Of a stretch of 58,382 nt of DNA, positions 1 through 8,048 are shown piece by piece. Where the stretch lies: contig NZ_VZPF01000025.1 of NCBI RefSeq assembly GCF_008801695.1, positions 1 to 58,382 of the forward strand. The letters are read 5' to 3'. The stretch comes from Pantoea stewartii subsp. stewartii. Lineage in GTDB: Bacteria; Pseudomonadota; Gammaproteobacteria; Enterobacterales; Enterobacteriaceae. Position 1 is the stretch's first letter; each line of letters begins with the position of its first letter. The position numbers and the translations under genes were made by a program. Under the pieces are notes generated by a model. That model made no database searches. It saw only the letters and a program-made list of their open reading frames with translations, and was not told the origin of the DNA.

Positions 1-49
1 CCTTGTTGTAGTTGCACCAGTTGGTGATTTTGAATTTCTGCTTAGCCAC
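1..49 (-). CDS. IS903-like transposase, N-terminal fragment cut by window edge
   Basis: From a GTG at 49 the minus strand reads V-A-K-Q-K-F-K-I-T-N-W-C-N-Y-N-K, which matches the start of the IS903 transposase (MAKQKFKITNWSTYNK). Only 16 codons are visible, so integrity of the DDE domain cannot be judged. The family is an IS5-group DDE transposase that makes 9-bp target duplications. Confidence 0.8.
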   Translation of the reverse strand, partial: MAKQKFKITNWCNYNK

Positions 50-126
50 GGAACTGCCTGCATTATCAGGATTATGCGTGATCTGATCCTGCAACTCAGC
101 AAAAGTTCGATTTATTCAACAAAGCC
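1..126 (-). mobile_element. IS903-like element (IS5 family), end fragment
   Basis: The stretch ends at 126 with a terminal inverted repeat that reads GGCTTTGTTGAATAAAT inward on the minus strand, the known IS903/IS102 terminus. Just inside it is the leader and start of an IS903-type transposase. The rest of the element lies to the left of the window. The nine bases after the end (127-135, aaggcacag) should be one copy of the target duplication. The same terminus is found on the three miniature elements at 1353, 4253 and 5000, so this element could supply their transposase. Confidence 0.9.
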
Positions 127-165
127 AAGGCACAGACGACGGATACAGGTAATGAGAACAATTCT

Positions 166-191
166 GCCCGGCTGATACGCGAGAGCCGGGC
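166..191. terminator. Stem-loop downstream of the FkbM gene
   Basis: GCCCGGCT (166-173) and AGCCGGGC (184-191) form a perfect 8-bp stem with a 10-nt loop. It lies after the stop of the minus-strand FkbM frame. Read in that direction the T9 run precedes the stem instead of following it, so it is not a canonical intrinsic terminator. The assignment is tentative. Confidence 0.35.
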
Positions 192-206
192 TGATGCAAA
201 AAAAAA

Positions 207-1312
207 TCAGGCAGGAATCGCGTACAACACCAGTTCAAAAGCATGAACAGGATGATGGGCGCGGAGATAAAATCGATACCCGGGCATAATGCTTTTGATA
301 TAAGCAGGAATCTTTATAAGATCATCCGGTTTATGATAAGCGCTGATTGCCAACAGTGGGTAACAGCGTTGAATACTGTTTTTCGCCCCCTCCAGCGCAG
401 AAAGCTCAGCGCCTTCAATATCCATTTTGATAAATGTCACCTTACTGTCCGCAATAACGCTATCGAGTGTGGTTAATGCGATACTGTTAGTCGTGACCTT
501 TTCAGTAATTTTTGAATCCAACGCTTTTCCTGAGTCGAAATACAGCGTTGTCTCTTCACTCCATACGCCTGCCTGGTGGCATTCACAATACGCTTTATCC
601 GCTGTAGCGGCACACAGCAACGGATAATTGACGTCGTCAGGTTCGAAGGCAAAGATTTTTTTCGGCGAAGGGAGTCCGCGGGTGGCCAGTGCGGCTTCGA
701 AAGCATTCACGCTGTCACCATTATAAGCGCCACAGTCAACAAAAACCTCGGACTTACTCAACGCGACAATGTCGGTTGGGAAGTAATGGTTCTCATCATA
801 CACTGTTTTAATATAGTCAGGGCGTGCGCTAATACGCTGATTCATGAATGCGATAAACGTCTCGCGAGATTTATCATCACCAAGACTTTCATATAAGGAA
901 TGCAGGGCGTCAGCATGGGTCTGACAAAAATCATAGGAAATAATATCTTCGGTGTTTACGCCCGTAAAAGAGGGGGCATAGACCAGCACTTCAGATTGAA
1001 CGTCTGATAATGAATTCAAAAACGCCGGATCCACATACTGTAGTGCAATAATAAAATTATATTTTTTTTGGTGTTGAGCAAACTTTCCAGAGGCACAACA
1101 GTCAGTTCGTTTAACGTTTGACCAGGAGAAAAATACATTTCATTGACCGCTACATAATTGATATGCAAGTGATTACGAGCCATATATTCACTGGTCTTGG
1201 TAGCCAGACAGCCTGCGCCAATGAGGACTACCGGATTACCGTTTTGGTACATTTTCTCCAGCGTAACGAGAAAATGGTTATTTTTCTCGACTATTTCACT
1301 AAGAAAACTCAT
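207..1312 (-). pseudogene. FkbM-family methyltransferase, frameshifted at an A8 tract
   Basis: Two frames make one protein. The N-terminal part (start ATG 1312, preceded by CGGAG) runs about 80 residues and has a dinucleotide-binding-like VVLIGAG segment. The C-terminal part (to TGA at 207) has the FkbM SAM-methyltransferase core: FVDCGAYNGDS, then FAFEPD, then FIKMDIEGAELSAL. The frames join at a run of eight A (T8 at 1062-1069 on plus). With nine or six A the reading continues as K-K-Y-N-F-I-I-A-L-Q-Y-V-D-P. With eight it ends at 1016. FkbM proteins O-methylate sugars or related groups. It is last in a minus-strand glycan gene set, downstream of the Gfo/Idh gene, with a miniature element between. 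The break may be a null allele, a phase-variable off state or a sequencing error. Confidence 0.8.
1062..1069. repeat. Homopolymer tract (A8 on coding strand) at the FkbM frameshift
   Basis: Eight A residues on the coding (minus) strand lie exactly where the open frame switches. Gain of one A or loss of two restores a continuous 368- or 367-codon frame. Slippage in such tracts is a known route to phase variation of surface glycan genes. Confidence 0.75.
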
Positions 1313-1352
1313 GAGGAACTCCGTTATATTTTATCTTTTTATTGTTTAAAGG

Positions 1353-1525
1353 GGCTTTGTTGAATAATAGGTAATCATTCTGTTTTGTCTGCACTGTTTT
1401 GGTAGAAAACGCTGATGCCAGACAGAACACCGTCATACGCAAGCATGTAACGCATTGATTTTATGTTATCTGAAACAACCGTTTTCATAGTACCACAGCA
1501 TAAAATCCATTTATTCAACAAAGCC
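1353..1525 (-). mobile_element. 173-bp IS903-type miniature element, copy 1
   Basis: It is bounded by inverted repeats GGCTTTGTTGAATAA and flanked by a perfect 9-bp target duplication GTTTAAAGG (1344-1352 and 1526-1534). By eye it is identical to the copies at 4253-4425 and 5000-5172. It encodes no transposase. It sits between the Gfo/Idh gene and the FkbM gene, and the duplicated target includes the Gfo/Idh stop codon, so that frame is preserved. Confidence 0.93.
1375..1488 (-). CDS. 37-codon ORF inside miniature element, copy 1
   Basis: ATG at 1488, TGA ending at 1375. The frame fills most of the element core and is the same in all three copies. The product begins MKTVVSDNIKSM and ends SADKTE. 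I recognise no family. No clear ribosome-binding site precedes the ATG. It could be a chance frame, a leftover of a longer host gene or a carried microprotein. Confidence 0.3.
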   Translation of the reverse strand: MKTVVSDNIKSMRYMLAYDGVLSGISVFYQNSADKTE

Positions 1526-1527
1526 GT

Positions 1528-2637
1528 TTAAAGGGTACATTTTTGCTGACTTGTTGCACTTTTCGCGGCACTTTCAAGAAAGTGAAGCCCGCGAGCCGCA
1601 ACGTCTGAACCCATCACGTAATCGTTAGGTTCCCCTCTCAATGCAGAGGCAATGTCAGCATAATAATTGGCAAATGCTTCAATAAAGCCAGCAGGGTGAC
1701 CCGCTTTAAAACGGCAGTAACGTGCATCAGCAGCAACAATGTTGTCATTGGCTGTGCGATCGATAACAGAACGACTGCCTTGCAAACCGCTGACATACAG
1801 GAATTCAGGATCCATCTGGAGCCATTCTGCGCTGCCCTGACTTCCCATGACGCGAATCCGCAGGCCATTTCGGTATCCCAGAGCGGCTTTGCCATACCAG
1901 TAATTACACGTCATACCGCTTTGATAACGCGATAAGATATGTACGGTGTCGATAACGCCGGGAATTTTGGCGTACGTATCATTGATCGCATAAATATCTA
2001 CGGCGTGATCCCCGGTGATAAATTCAATAAGCTGGTGAACATGAACGCCAAGATCGAGCGAAACGGTTGGAATGACGGCATCCTGCTGCCGCCATCTCTG
2101 CGGTTTTGGCACATCGCCATGCTGATTATGGCGTGCAAAACCTTCCTGAGGCATTTCAACCATGACCTGCTGAATGGCCCCGAAATCGCCGCGCTGTACG
2201 CGCTTTTGCAGTTCGCGCACCATGGGATAGCCACTGTAATTGTAAGTGACAAACAATTTTGCCTGATGTTGGTGCTCGCTGTTCATGATGTGCAAAGCGC
2301 TTTGATGACTTTCAACCATCGCCTTTTCGCAAATTACAGCCAGACCGTTTTCGAAACAGGCGGTGATAATTTCATGATGGTCAGGGGTGGGTGTTAACAC
2401 CGCAACTGCATCAAGATGATGGCGCTCCTGCAAAATAAACGCCTGAATACTGTCGTAAATACGTTCAGGATGAATATTCCAGCTCTCACCCGTGTGACGA
2501 TTCTGCTCAGGATTGCGGCTAAAACAGCCCGCCACAAGCGTAAAATCCCCGTCGAGCTGAGAGGCAATTTTATGGGTAAGACCAATAGCCGAATTCGCGC
2601 CACCGCCAATAAAACCAAGTTGTAGTCGTTTTTTCAT
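1528..2637 (-). CDS. Gfo/Idh/MocA-family NAD(P)-dependent oxidoreductase
   Basis: The 369-residue protein starts with a Rossmann nucleotide-binding fold (LGFIGGGANSAIG near the N-terminus), followed by a segment including CEKAMVES, the position of the EKP-type motif of this family. A C-terminal Gfo/Idh/MocA domain includes SLDLGVHVHQLIEFITGD. Such enzymes oxidise or reduce sugars, often nucleotide sugars, in glycan synthesis. The substrate cannot be told. The start is supported by AGGAAA upstream. It follows the ATP-grasp gene by nine bases, so the two are probably co-transcribed, and it precedes the FkbM gene. A miniature element was inserted exactly at its stop codon, but the target duplication restored TAA, so the frame is intact. 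Confidence 0.85.
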   Translation of the reverse strand: MKKRLQLGFIGGGANSAIGLTHKIASQLDGDFTLVAGCFSRNPEQNRHTGESWNIHPERIYDSIQAFILQERHHLDAVAVLTPTPDHHEIITACFENGLAVICEKAMVESHQSALHIMNSEHQHQAKLFVTYNYSGYPMVRELQKRVQRGDFGAIQQVMVEMPQEGFARHNQHGDVPKPQRWRQQDAVIPTVSLDLGVHVHQLIEFITGDHAVDIYAINDTYAKIPGVIDTVHILSRYQSGMTCNYWYGKAALGYRNGLRIRVMGSQGSAEWLQMDPEFLYVSGLQGSRSVIDRTANDNIVAADARYCRFKAGHPAGFIEAFANYYADIASALRGEPNDYVMGSDVAARGLHFLESAAKSATSQQKCTL

Positions 2638-2646
2638 ATCGGTTTC

Positions 2647-3813
2647 CTAGTACTTACCAAGCGTAAAAAAATCTTTTAATTGTGGTGTGAAGCGGGCCAG
2701 TTCATCACGTTGGTGGAATTCAGCAAAAATAAGCGCGGCGCGATCGTGAGGCGCGCGCTGGATTCTCTCGCCTGTTTTCTTAAGTGGCAGAAAGGAAAGG
2801 ATATTGGCCGGTAATGCTGCGAAGCTGACGGAGGTAAAGGTTTGTTCCTGATCAACGGACACAGTATGGCGAGCGATTAATCTGACATGTTCGGGACGCC
2901 GACTGGCTGGCGTAAAAGGCGTGCCGGTAAAGGCATGGGTGAACCAGAGTGAATAAGGCGTGTCTGTAGAGTATTCAATGAGTTGATTATACAGGTCACC
3001 CGGGCATCGGCGTGTCATTTCTATCAGAGAAAAGCTTTTACCATCCGAGATAAACTGAGTGTGCAGTAAACCATCACAAAGCCCGAGCTCATCAACGAGT
3101 GCCTGTATACAGTCGCTGACCTGGTCTTTTATCGACGCAGGAAGATTGAGGCTGAGGCTACTACTGTTTACCTGCCAGGGATAAACGGTACAAAATTCAT
3201 CAACAAAATATTCGACCGCCACTTTTCCATTCACGATAAAAGCGGAGTGGCTGTGTAAATCACCGGCTATCCAGCGCTCTATAAGTGCCTGGCCACAGGA
3301 TGATGCCGCACAGGCGTCTCGCCAGGCGGCGGAGATGTGTTCGCGCTCAGTCACCAGTGAAATCCCTAATCCGCTGTAGGAATCGACAGGTTTTATCATC
3401 AACGGTAACGGAAGTTGCGCCGCCTCTTCAGGACAGCTCACGGCCACAGGGACTGGATAACCCTTCTTCTGTGCCCACTGGCGGAAGACGTCTTTTTTAA
3501 AAATAATTTCTGCTACATCAGGGCGATCAAAACCGCGTAAGCCCATTGCCTCAGCGACACTGGCACCCGTAAGGTAAGACACATCGGTAACACCAGGCAG
3601 AAGTGATGTAATATTGAGTGATTTCGCCAGGGTCAGTACGTCCTGTACGTTGGCATAATTCAGGCAAAAAGAGTGGGCCGCGAGTTGATGACCCGGATCC
3701 TGCGGTTTGCCGCTGCATACGGCTGTTTCATAACCGGAATGCTTAAGTGCCATCAAAAGAGGCATGGCAGCAAAACCGGCATCCAGCATAAGTGCTTTTT
3801 TATTACTGCTCAT
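2647..3813 (-). CDS. ATP-grasp domain protein (carboxylate-amine ligase type)
   Basis: 388 residues. The N-terminus (KKALMLDAGFAAMPLLMALK) is a pre-ATP-grasp Rossmann-like fold. The middle has the ATP-grasp hallmarks: lysine in LPLMIKPVDSYSGLGIS, then QALIERWIAGDLHSHSAF, and the metal-binding FSLIEMTRRCPGDLYNQL. Members couple ATP hydrolysis to ligation of a carboxylate to an amine or thiol, or carboxylate phosphorylation, as in carbamoyl-phosphate synthase-like proteins. In this setting it could attach an amino acid or other acyl group to a sugar, which is inference only. It is first of a unit with the Gfo/Idh gene and is preceded by a 400-bp gene-less stretch that probably holds its promoter. 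No strong ribosome-binding site is visible. Confidence 0.8.
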   Translation of the reverse strand: MSSNKKALMLDAGFAAMPLLMALKHSGYETAVCSGKPQDPGHQLAAHSFCLNYANVQDVLTLAKSLNITSLLPGVTDVSYLTGASVAEAMGLRGFDRPDVAEIIFKKDVFRQWAQKKGYPVPVAVSCPEEAAQLPLPLMIKPVDSYSGLGISLVTEREHISAAWRDACAASSCGQALIERWIAGDLHSHSAFIVNGKVAVEYFVDEFCTVYPWQVNSSSLSLNLPASIKDQVSDCIQALVDELGLCDGLLHTQFISDGKSFSLIEMTRRCPGDLYNQLIEYSTDTPYSLWFTHAFTGTPFTPASRRPEHVRLIARHTVSVDQEQTFTSVSFAALPANILSFLPLKKTGERIQRAPHDRAALIFAEFHQRDELARFTPQLKDFFTLGKY

Positions 3814-4216
3814 TATGATTTGCCTGAGGTGGTGCAGCTAACACATTGTTTAGCTGGCAAAGTTTTTTCCTGGTATGGATGGGGTGCCAGGCGCGCTTTT
3901 ATAGCAGATTGTAATCCCGGCAGGCCGAACTGATGCCGTAAATAAAGCCCTTTTTAGTGTGTATTTAACGCAAACGGGGACAGGCAGGCCCGTCAGGAAC
4001 CGCGCTTCTTTCTGGCGGCAACGTGAATGTTTTATGCAGAGTCATAATGACCGGAATGGCAGAGACAGGCAGACGCCACAAAGCGATATAACGCTGTATT
4101 AATACAGTAAAGCAACATCGCAGTATTGATTGCATTGCCGCCGTGACTGAATGGTACTGTTTTGTGTGCTGACAAGCCTGATCGATAAGATGCATCTTCA
4201 GGCTTACAGCAAAGGC
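3814..4216. other. Gene-less stretch between ATP-grasp and wcbI-like genes
   Basis: About 400 bases with no convincing gene. A 76-codon frame on minus (3965-4195) has no recognisable domain or ribosome-binding site. It holds a 14-bp perfect palindrome CTGTATTAATACAG at 4094-4107, which may be a regulator site. The region is AT-richer than the housekeeping genes further right. Confidence 0.5.
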
Positions 4217-4252
4217 TCAGAGGTTTTGATAGCCGGATTTCAGGCTACGATA

Positions 4253-4425
4253 GGCTTTGTTGAATAAATGGATTTTATGCTGTGGTACTATGAAAACGGT
4301 TGTTTCAGATAACATAAAATCAATGCGTTACATGCTTGCGTATGACGGTGTTCTGTCTGGCATCAGCGTTTTCTACCAAAACAGTGCAGACAAAACAGAA
4401 TGATTACCTATTATTCAACAAAGCC
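4253..4425 (+). mobile_element. 173-bp IS903-type miniature element, copy 2
   Basis: Same element as copy 1 but in the opposite orientation. Termini GGCTTTGTTGAATAA, with perfect 9-bp duplication GCTACGATA at 4244-4252 and 4426-4434. It interrupts the 3' end of the wcbI-like gene, replacing its last eight codons (LKSGYQNL and stop) by GFVE and a stop. Confidence 0.95.
4290..4403 (+). CDS. 37-codon ORF inside miniature element, copy 2
   Basis: ATG 4290 to TGA 4403, identical to the frames in copies 1 and 3. No recognised family and no clear ribosome-binding site. In this copy the frame is antisense to the surrounding wcbI-like gene. Confidence 0.3.
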   Translation: MKTVVSDNIKSMRYMLAYDGVLSGISVFYQNSADKTE

Positions 4426-4999
4426 GCTACGATAATAAGTGGAACGCAGTAAGGCTTCTGAGAGTTGTTCACGCGGTTGTGAAGAAAAGAAGTGATAGTT
4501 AATTTTACAGGCCAGAGAAAGCCCTGTTTCGCGCATCATGAAATAATGCTGTTCGCCACTGCCTACCTCTGGAGCAATATAGTTTTTGAGCAAATCGTTG
4601 CCGCCAAGATCGAAGTTCTTATTCTCTTTAAATAAATCAAAAAAGATTGCACTAAAGAAAATGCTTAAATGTTTGTTATTGGGGTGGCTTACCGTGCTGT
4701 AGCAATGTTTATCTTTTAACAGGGCGTCCCGATAAAAGTCTGAATAATCAAACGCCACCTTACCTTCTTTGAACAACCGCTGGTAGCGATTAGCGTCGTC
4801 CATGATCATGTTATGCGGCCTGGCCGCGTCGTAACTGACATTGTGGTACGCAGTAACGGCATCCGCACAGGCATGTGCGGTCAGATAAAGATGCAAAAAA
4901 CGGTAATCGACATACACCATCAAATCGGGCACGGCAGCAGAATAATACCCTAACTGCGGTGCTGATACGCTTGATTCCATTGTGGGTAATATGCGGATA

Positions 5000-5172
5000 G
5001 GCTTTGTTGAATAATAGGTAATCATTCTGTTTTGTCTGCACTGTTTTGGTAGAAAACGCTGATGCCAGACAGAACACCGTCATACGCAAGCATGTAACGC
5101 ATTGATTTTATGTTATCTGAAACAACCGTTTTCATAGTACCACAGCATAAAATCCATTTATTCAACAAAGCC
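5000..5172 (-). mobile_element. 173-bp IS903-type miniature element, copy 3
   Basis: Same orientation as copy 1. Perfect 9-bp duplication ATGCGGATA at 4991-4999 and 5173-5181. It splits the wcbI-like gene after codon 83. Identity of all three copies suggests recent transposition in this strain. Confidence 0.95.
5022..5135 (-). CDS. 37-codon ORF inside miniature element, copy 3
   Basis: Identical frame to the other copies (ATG 5135, TGA at 5022). Here it is in frame with the 5' part of the wcbI-like gene, so ribosomes starting at 5423 would make a 133-residue chimera ending in the element sequence. Confidence 0.3.
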   Translation of the reverse strand: MKTVVSDNIKSMRYMLAYDGVLSGISVFYQNSADKTE

Positions 5173-5435
5173 ATGCGGATATCGAAATACTCGGTCAGCT
5201 TCGCGGTTGACAGCAAACCCCAGCGTTCAGAATGATACTGCATATAAATATGATCGCAGCTTTCAAGTTCGTGCATCAGATTGATAATGTCTCGCTGAGC
5301 ATCAAGTTTATACAGAGGTGTATTAACAACGTGTGTTATTGCGCCACGATGAAGCTCAGAATAATTACTTAATAACTGACCAACGACTTCGAGCTGACAG
5401 TTACCAATCGTTGCTACTTTCATTCAATTATCTCC

Positions 5436-6302
5436 TTATAAAGTATTCGCGTAGGGAAAGGGTGTTGCCAGGTGATTCAGACAGAGGCGAAGTTTATCCT
5501 GCCAGTCTGAGGGGGGGATGCCGATGGTGCTGAGAGCGTCACTGTTCATCACACTGCGCGCCGGCCGAATCGCCGCAGACGGATAGTGCGAGCTGATAAT
5601 GCCATGCACGACCACGTCCTGTTGCGCCGCGACAAATATTGTCTGAGCGAATTCGCACCAGCTGACGGCAACGTCGCCACAGTAATGGTAAAGGCCGCGC
5701 TTTTCGGGCATGTCGGCGAGCGTGATCATGGCCTGGGCTAAATCACCCGCGTAGGTCGGACAGCCATACTGATCGTTCACCACATGTAACTCGGAACGCG
5801 TCTGCGCCAGACGAAGCATGGTACTGACGAAGTTATTACCGTATTCGCTGAACATCCATGAGGTACGAATCACAATCGCCTCGGGCAGGACCTCAAAGAC
5901 GCGCTTTTCACCTTCCCACTTACTCAGGCCGTAAAAATTAATCGGGCAGGGCGGATCCTGTTCGGTATAGGGCGTTTTTTTCACCCCGTCGAAAACATAA
6001 TCTGTGGAAATATGAATGAAACGCGCCCCGATCATTTTGGCGGCCTGAGCCAGATTTTCAGGGCCAATCGCATTGATCTTTAAGGCTCGTGTCCGGTCGG
6101 TTTCTGCCTTGTCAACGGCGGTATAAGCCGCTGCATTCATAATGACATCGGGCTTAAATTTTTTAACCACGCGCACAACGGCAACGCGATCGGTAATATC
6201 CAGTTCCGCCGAACCACACGCCAGCGTGATCCAGTCGGCGGGAAAACGATCCAGTAAACAACGCTCTAACTGGCCATAAGCACCCGTGAGTAAAACGCGC
6301 AT
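5436..6302 (-). CDS. rmlD: dTDP-4-dehydrorhamnose reductase
   Basis: RmlD makes dTDP-L-rhamnose by NAD(P)H-dependent reduction of dTDP-4-keto-rhamnose, the last step of the pathway. The 288-residue protein has the SDR features: a nucleotide-binding start MRVLLTGAYGQLERCLL, HISTDYVFDG, and the catalytic YGLSK. The start was placed at ATG 6302 because the preceding 23 codons of the open frame lie inside rmlC and have no family counterpart. It overlaps the rmlC stop as TAATG, a sign of translational coupling. Oddity: the third glycine of the usual TGxxGQxG motif is replaced by glutamate (GQLE). Length is near the roughly 300 residues of the family. Confidence 0.93.
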   Translation of the reverse strand: MRVLLTGAYGQLERCLLDRFPADWITLACGSAELDITDRVAVVRVVKKFKPDVIMNAAAYTAVDKAETDRTRALKINAIGPENLAQAAKMIGARFIHISTDYVFDGVKKTPYTEQDPPCPINFYGLSKWEGEKRVFEVLPEAIVIRTSWMFSEYGNNFVSTMLRLAQTRSELHVVNDQYGCPTYAGDLAQAMITLADMPEKRGLYHYCGDVAVSWCEFAQTIFVAAQQDVVVHGIISSHYPSAAIRPARSVMNSDALSTIGIPPSDWQDKLRLCLNHLATPFPYANTL

Positions 6303-6835
6303 TACATCAACTCCTGCAACGAGAGTCCTTGTTGATCTTTTACCGACAGAATCGGCTGTTCGACAGGCCATTGAATCGCAACATCGGGGTCATTCCACAT
6401 CAGACAGGCTTCATCCTTAGGGTTGTAATATTGAGTACATTTATATTCAAAGTCAGCCATGTCCGAGAGCACGACGAAACCGTGCGCGAGCCCTGGTGGG
6501 ACCCATAGCTGAGTTTTATTCTCTTCTGAAAGCAAAATACTGACCCACTGACCATAGGTGGGCGAATTTGGGCGGATATCGACGGCGACATCAAAGACTT
6601 CTCCGCGCACCACGCGTACCAGTTTGCCTTGAGGCTCTGTTTTCTGGAAATGTAAGCCGCGTAAGACGTGCCGTGCAGAGCGGGAATAATTATCCTGAAC
6701 AAATTCAAGGTCGGTTTGCAGGAGATCCTGATAACGGCGTTTTTCAAAGGTTTCCAAAAAGAAACCGCGCGCGTCGCCATATACGGCCGGCTGAATAATT
6801 TTAACGTCAGCAATGTGGGTTGCTTTAACTTCCAC
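6302..6835 (-). CDS. rmlC: dTDP-4-dehydrorhamnose 3,5-epimerase
   Basis: Cupin-fold epimerase of 177 residues acting on dTDP-4-keto-6-deoxyglucose. Visible family marks are FLETFEKRRYQ, the catalytic-histidine segment VLRGLHFQ, DVRPNSPTYGQWVS and the aspartate/tyrosine region WNDPDVAIQWP. It starts one base after rmlA ends and is coupled to rmlD, so the order of transcription is rmlA-rmlC-rmlD. This supplies dTDP-L-rhamnose for a surface glycan, here probably flagellin decoration. Confidence 0.95.
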   Translation of the reverse strand: MEVKATHIADVKIIQPAVYGDARGFFLETFEKRRYQDLLQTDLEFVQDNYSRSARHVLRGLHFQKTEPQGKLVRVVRGEVFDVAVDIRPNSPTYGQWVSILLSEENKTQLWVPPGLAHGFVVLSDMADFEYKCTQYYNPKDEACLMWNDPDVAIQWPVEQPILSVKDQQGLSLQELM

Positions 6836-6836
6836 G

Positions 6837-7706
6837 TTATTCCTCCACCAGCATTTTTAAATATTGGCCGTACTGTGTTTTGCCAAGATAATGCGCACGC
6901 TTTAACAGCGCGTTGTTGTCTGTCCAGCCTTTACGCCAGGCGATTTCTTCCAGACAGGCGATTTTAAATCCCTGACGTTTTTCAATGGTGTGAATGAAAT
7001 GAGAGGCCTCAAGCAGGCTTTCATGTGTGCCTGTATCCAACCAGGCAAAACCGCGGCCCAGGATTACAACGTTAAGTAAGCCATCATTAAGGTACATCTG
7101 ATTGAGCGTGGTAATTTCCAGCTCGCCCCGTTCAGACGGTCGCACTTCACGCGCCATGGCGCAGACGTTGTTGTCATAAAAATACAACCCCGTCACGGCA
7201 TAGTTGGATTTCGGTACGGCGGGTTTTTCTTCGATGGAAAGGGCGCGGAACTGCTTGTCAAATTGCACTACGCCAAAGCGCTCCGGATCCATCACCTGAT
7301 AACCAAATACGGTTGCGCCCTGATCGCGTGCAACGACATCTTCCAGCTTCTTACCGAAGCTTTGACCAAAGAAAATATTATCGCCGAGTACCAGCGCGCA
7401 GCGTTCACCGGCAACAAATGACTCACCAATAATAAACGCCTGAGCCAGACCATCAGGCGACGGCTGAACCGCATACTGCAAATTAACACCAAAATGCGAA
7501 CCATCACCAAGCAGGCGCTGAAACCCAGCCGGATCTTCCGGTGTGGTGATGACCAGAATGTCCTGGATCCCCGCGAGCATTAAGACGGAAAGGGGATAAT
7601 AGATCATGGGCTTGTCATAGACCGGCAGCAGTTGCTTAGAGACGCCACAGGTCACCGGATGCAGTCGGGAACCGGTTCCGCCTGCCAGTACTATGCCTTT
7701 CATCAT
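6837..7706 (-). CDS. rmlA: Glucose-1-phosphate thymidylyltransferase
   Basis: Transfers dTMP to glucose-1-phosphate, the first committed step of dTDP-rhamnose synthesis. 289 residues, the usual length. The nucleotidyltransferase signature [16 protein letters not shown] with [12 protein letters not shown] is at the N-terminus, followed by [11 protein letters not shown] and the sugar-binding [20 protein letters not shown]. It opens the minus-strand glycan unit and is divergent from the HNH gene. rmlB, the second enzyme, is not in this window. The paralogue in the enterobacterial common antigen cluster (rffG) could supply it, which is inference. Confidence 0.95.
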   Translation of the reverse strand: MMKGIVLAGGTGSRLHPVTCGVSKQLLPVYDKPMIYYPLSVLMLAGIQDILVITTPEDPAGFQRLLGDGSHFGVNLQYAVQPSPDGLAQAFIIGESFVAGERCALVLGDNIFFGQSFGKKLEDVVARDQGATVFGYQVMDPERFGVVQFDKQFRALSIEEKPAVPKSNYAVTGLYFYDNNVCAMAREVRPSERGELEITTLNQMYLNDGLLNVVILGRGFAWLDTGTHESLLEASHFIHTIEKRQGFKIACLEEIAWRKGWTDNNALLKRAHYLGKTQYGQYLKMLVEE

Positions 7707-8048
7707 TCGCTTCCTTCATAACTCGTCTGCGCGTGCAGCGTGATAGTGAAAGAATACGAGTGTTCGAGTGAAAGTAATGGCACGAATAACCGACAAAAAA
7801 GCGGGTAAAGTCAAGGATAAGTCCGTCCCCGTATCCATAGCGGCTAATGAAATAAATCAGCATAAGCGAAGCGGGCACATTTTATCGCGCAGTAATGCAA
7901 ATCGCGTCAGCCAGACGGAAGTGATTGTGGATTAGAGTTTTCGGCGCGATAAAAGTTGGATAAACGTTACAGTTCATACAGATGGTGCCGATAACACTCT
8001 TCAGGATAAGTTTAATTTGGCTACAACTTCGCGTGTTCTGGGGTGGTT
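7707..8048. other. Divergent intergenic region between rmlA and the HNH gene
   Basis: About 340 bases with no gene. It must hold the promoters of the leftward glycan operon and the rightward HNH gene. I searched for the ops/JUMPstart element GGCGGTAGCGTG that marks RfaH-controlled polysaccharide operons and did not see it. Confidence 0.5.

Larger units (their letters stand above)
4217..5423 (-). pseudogene. WcbI-like polysaccharide biosynthesis protein, broken by two miniature elements
   Basis: Removing the two elements at 4253 and 5000 with one copy of each 9-bp duplication restores one continuous frame from ATG 5423 to TGA at 4217. The joins read FDIR-ILPTMESS and RSTYYRS-LKSGYQNL. The N-terminus MKVATIGNCQ is the WcbI signature. 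WcbI proteins are proposed acetyltransferases or GDSL-like enzymes of capsule and surface glycan synthesis. It starts 12 bases after rmlD ends, so it belonged to the rmlACD unit. As it stands, translation from 5423 gives 83 native residues followed by element-encoded residues and stops at 5022. The downstream part can only be read from internal starts. It is very likely non-functional. Confidence 0.85.

Noticed and set aside
166..191. Strong intrinsic terminator after fkbM
   Set aside because: The T run precedes the stem in the direction of transcription. Only a tentative entry was kept.
4094..4107. CTGTATTAATACAG as a LexA (SOS) box
   Set aside because: LexA needs CTGT-N8-ACAG. Here only six bases separate the halves, so it was kept only as an unexplained palindrome.
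3965..4195. 76-codon minus-strand frame as a gene
   Set aside because: No domain, no ribosome-binding site, odd composition. Overlaps nothing conserved.
7707..8048. ops/JUMPstart element for RfaH control of the glycan operon
   Set aside because: Looked for GGCGGTAGCGTG on the minus strand and did not find it.
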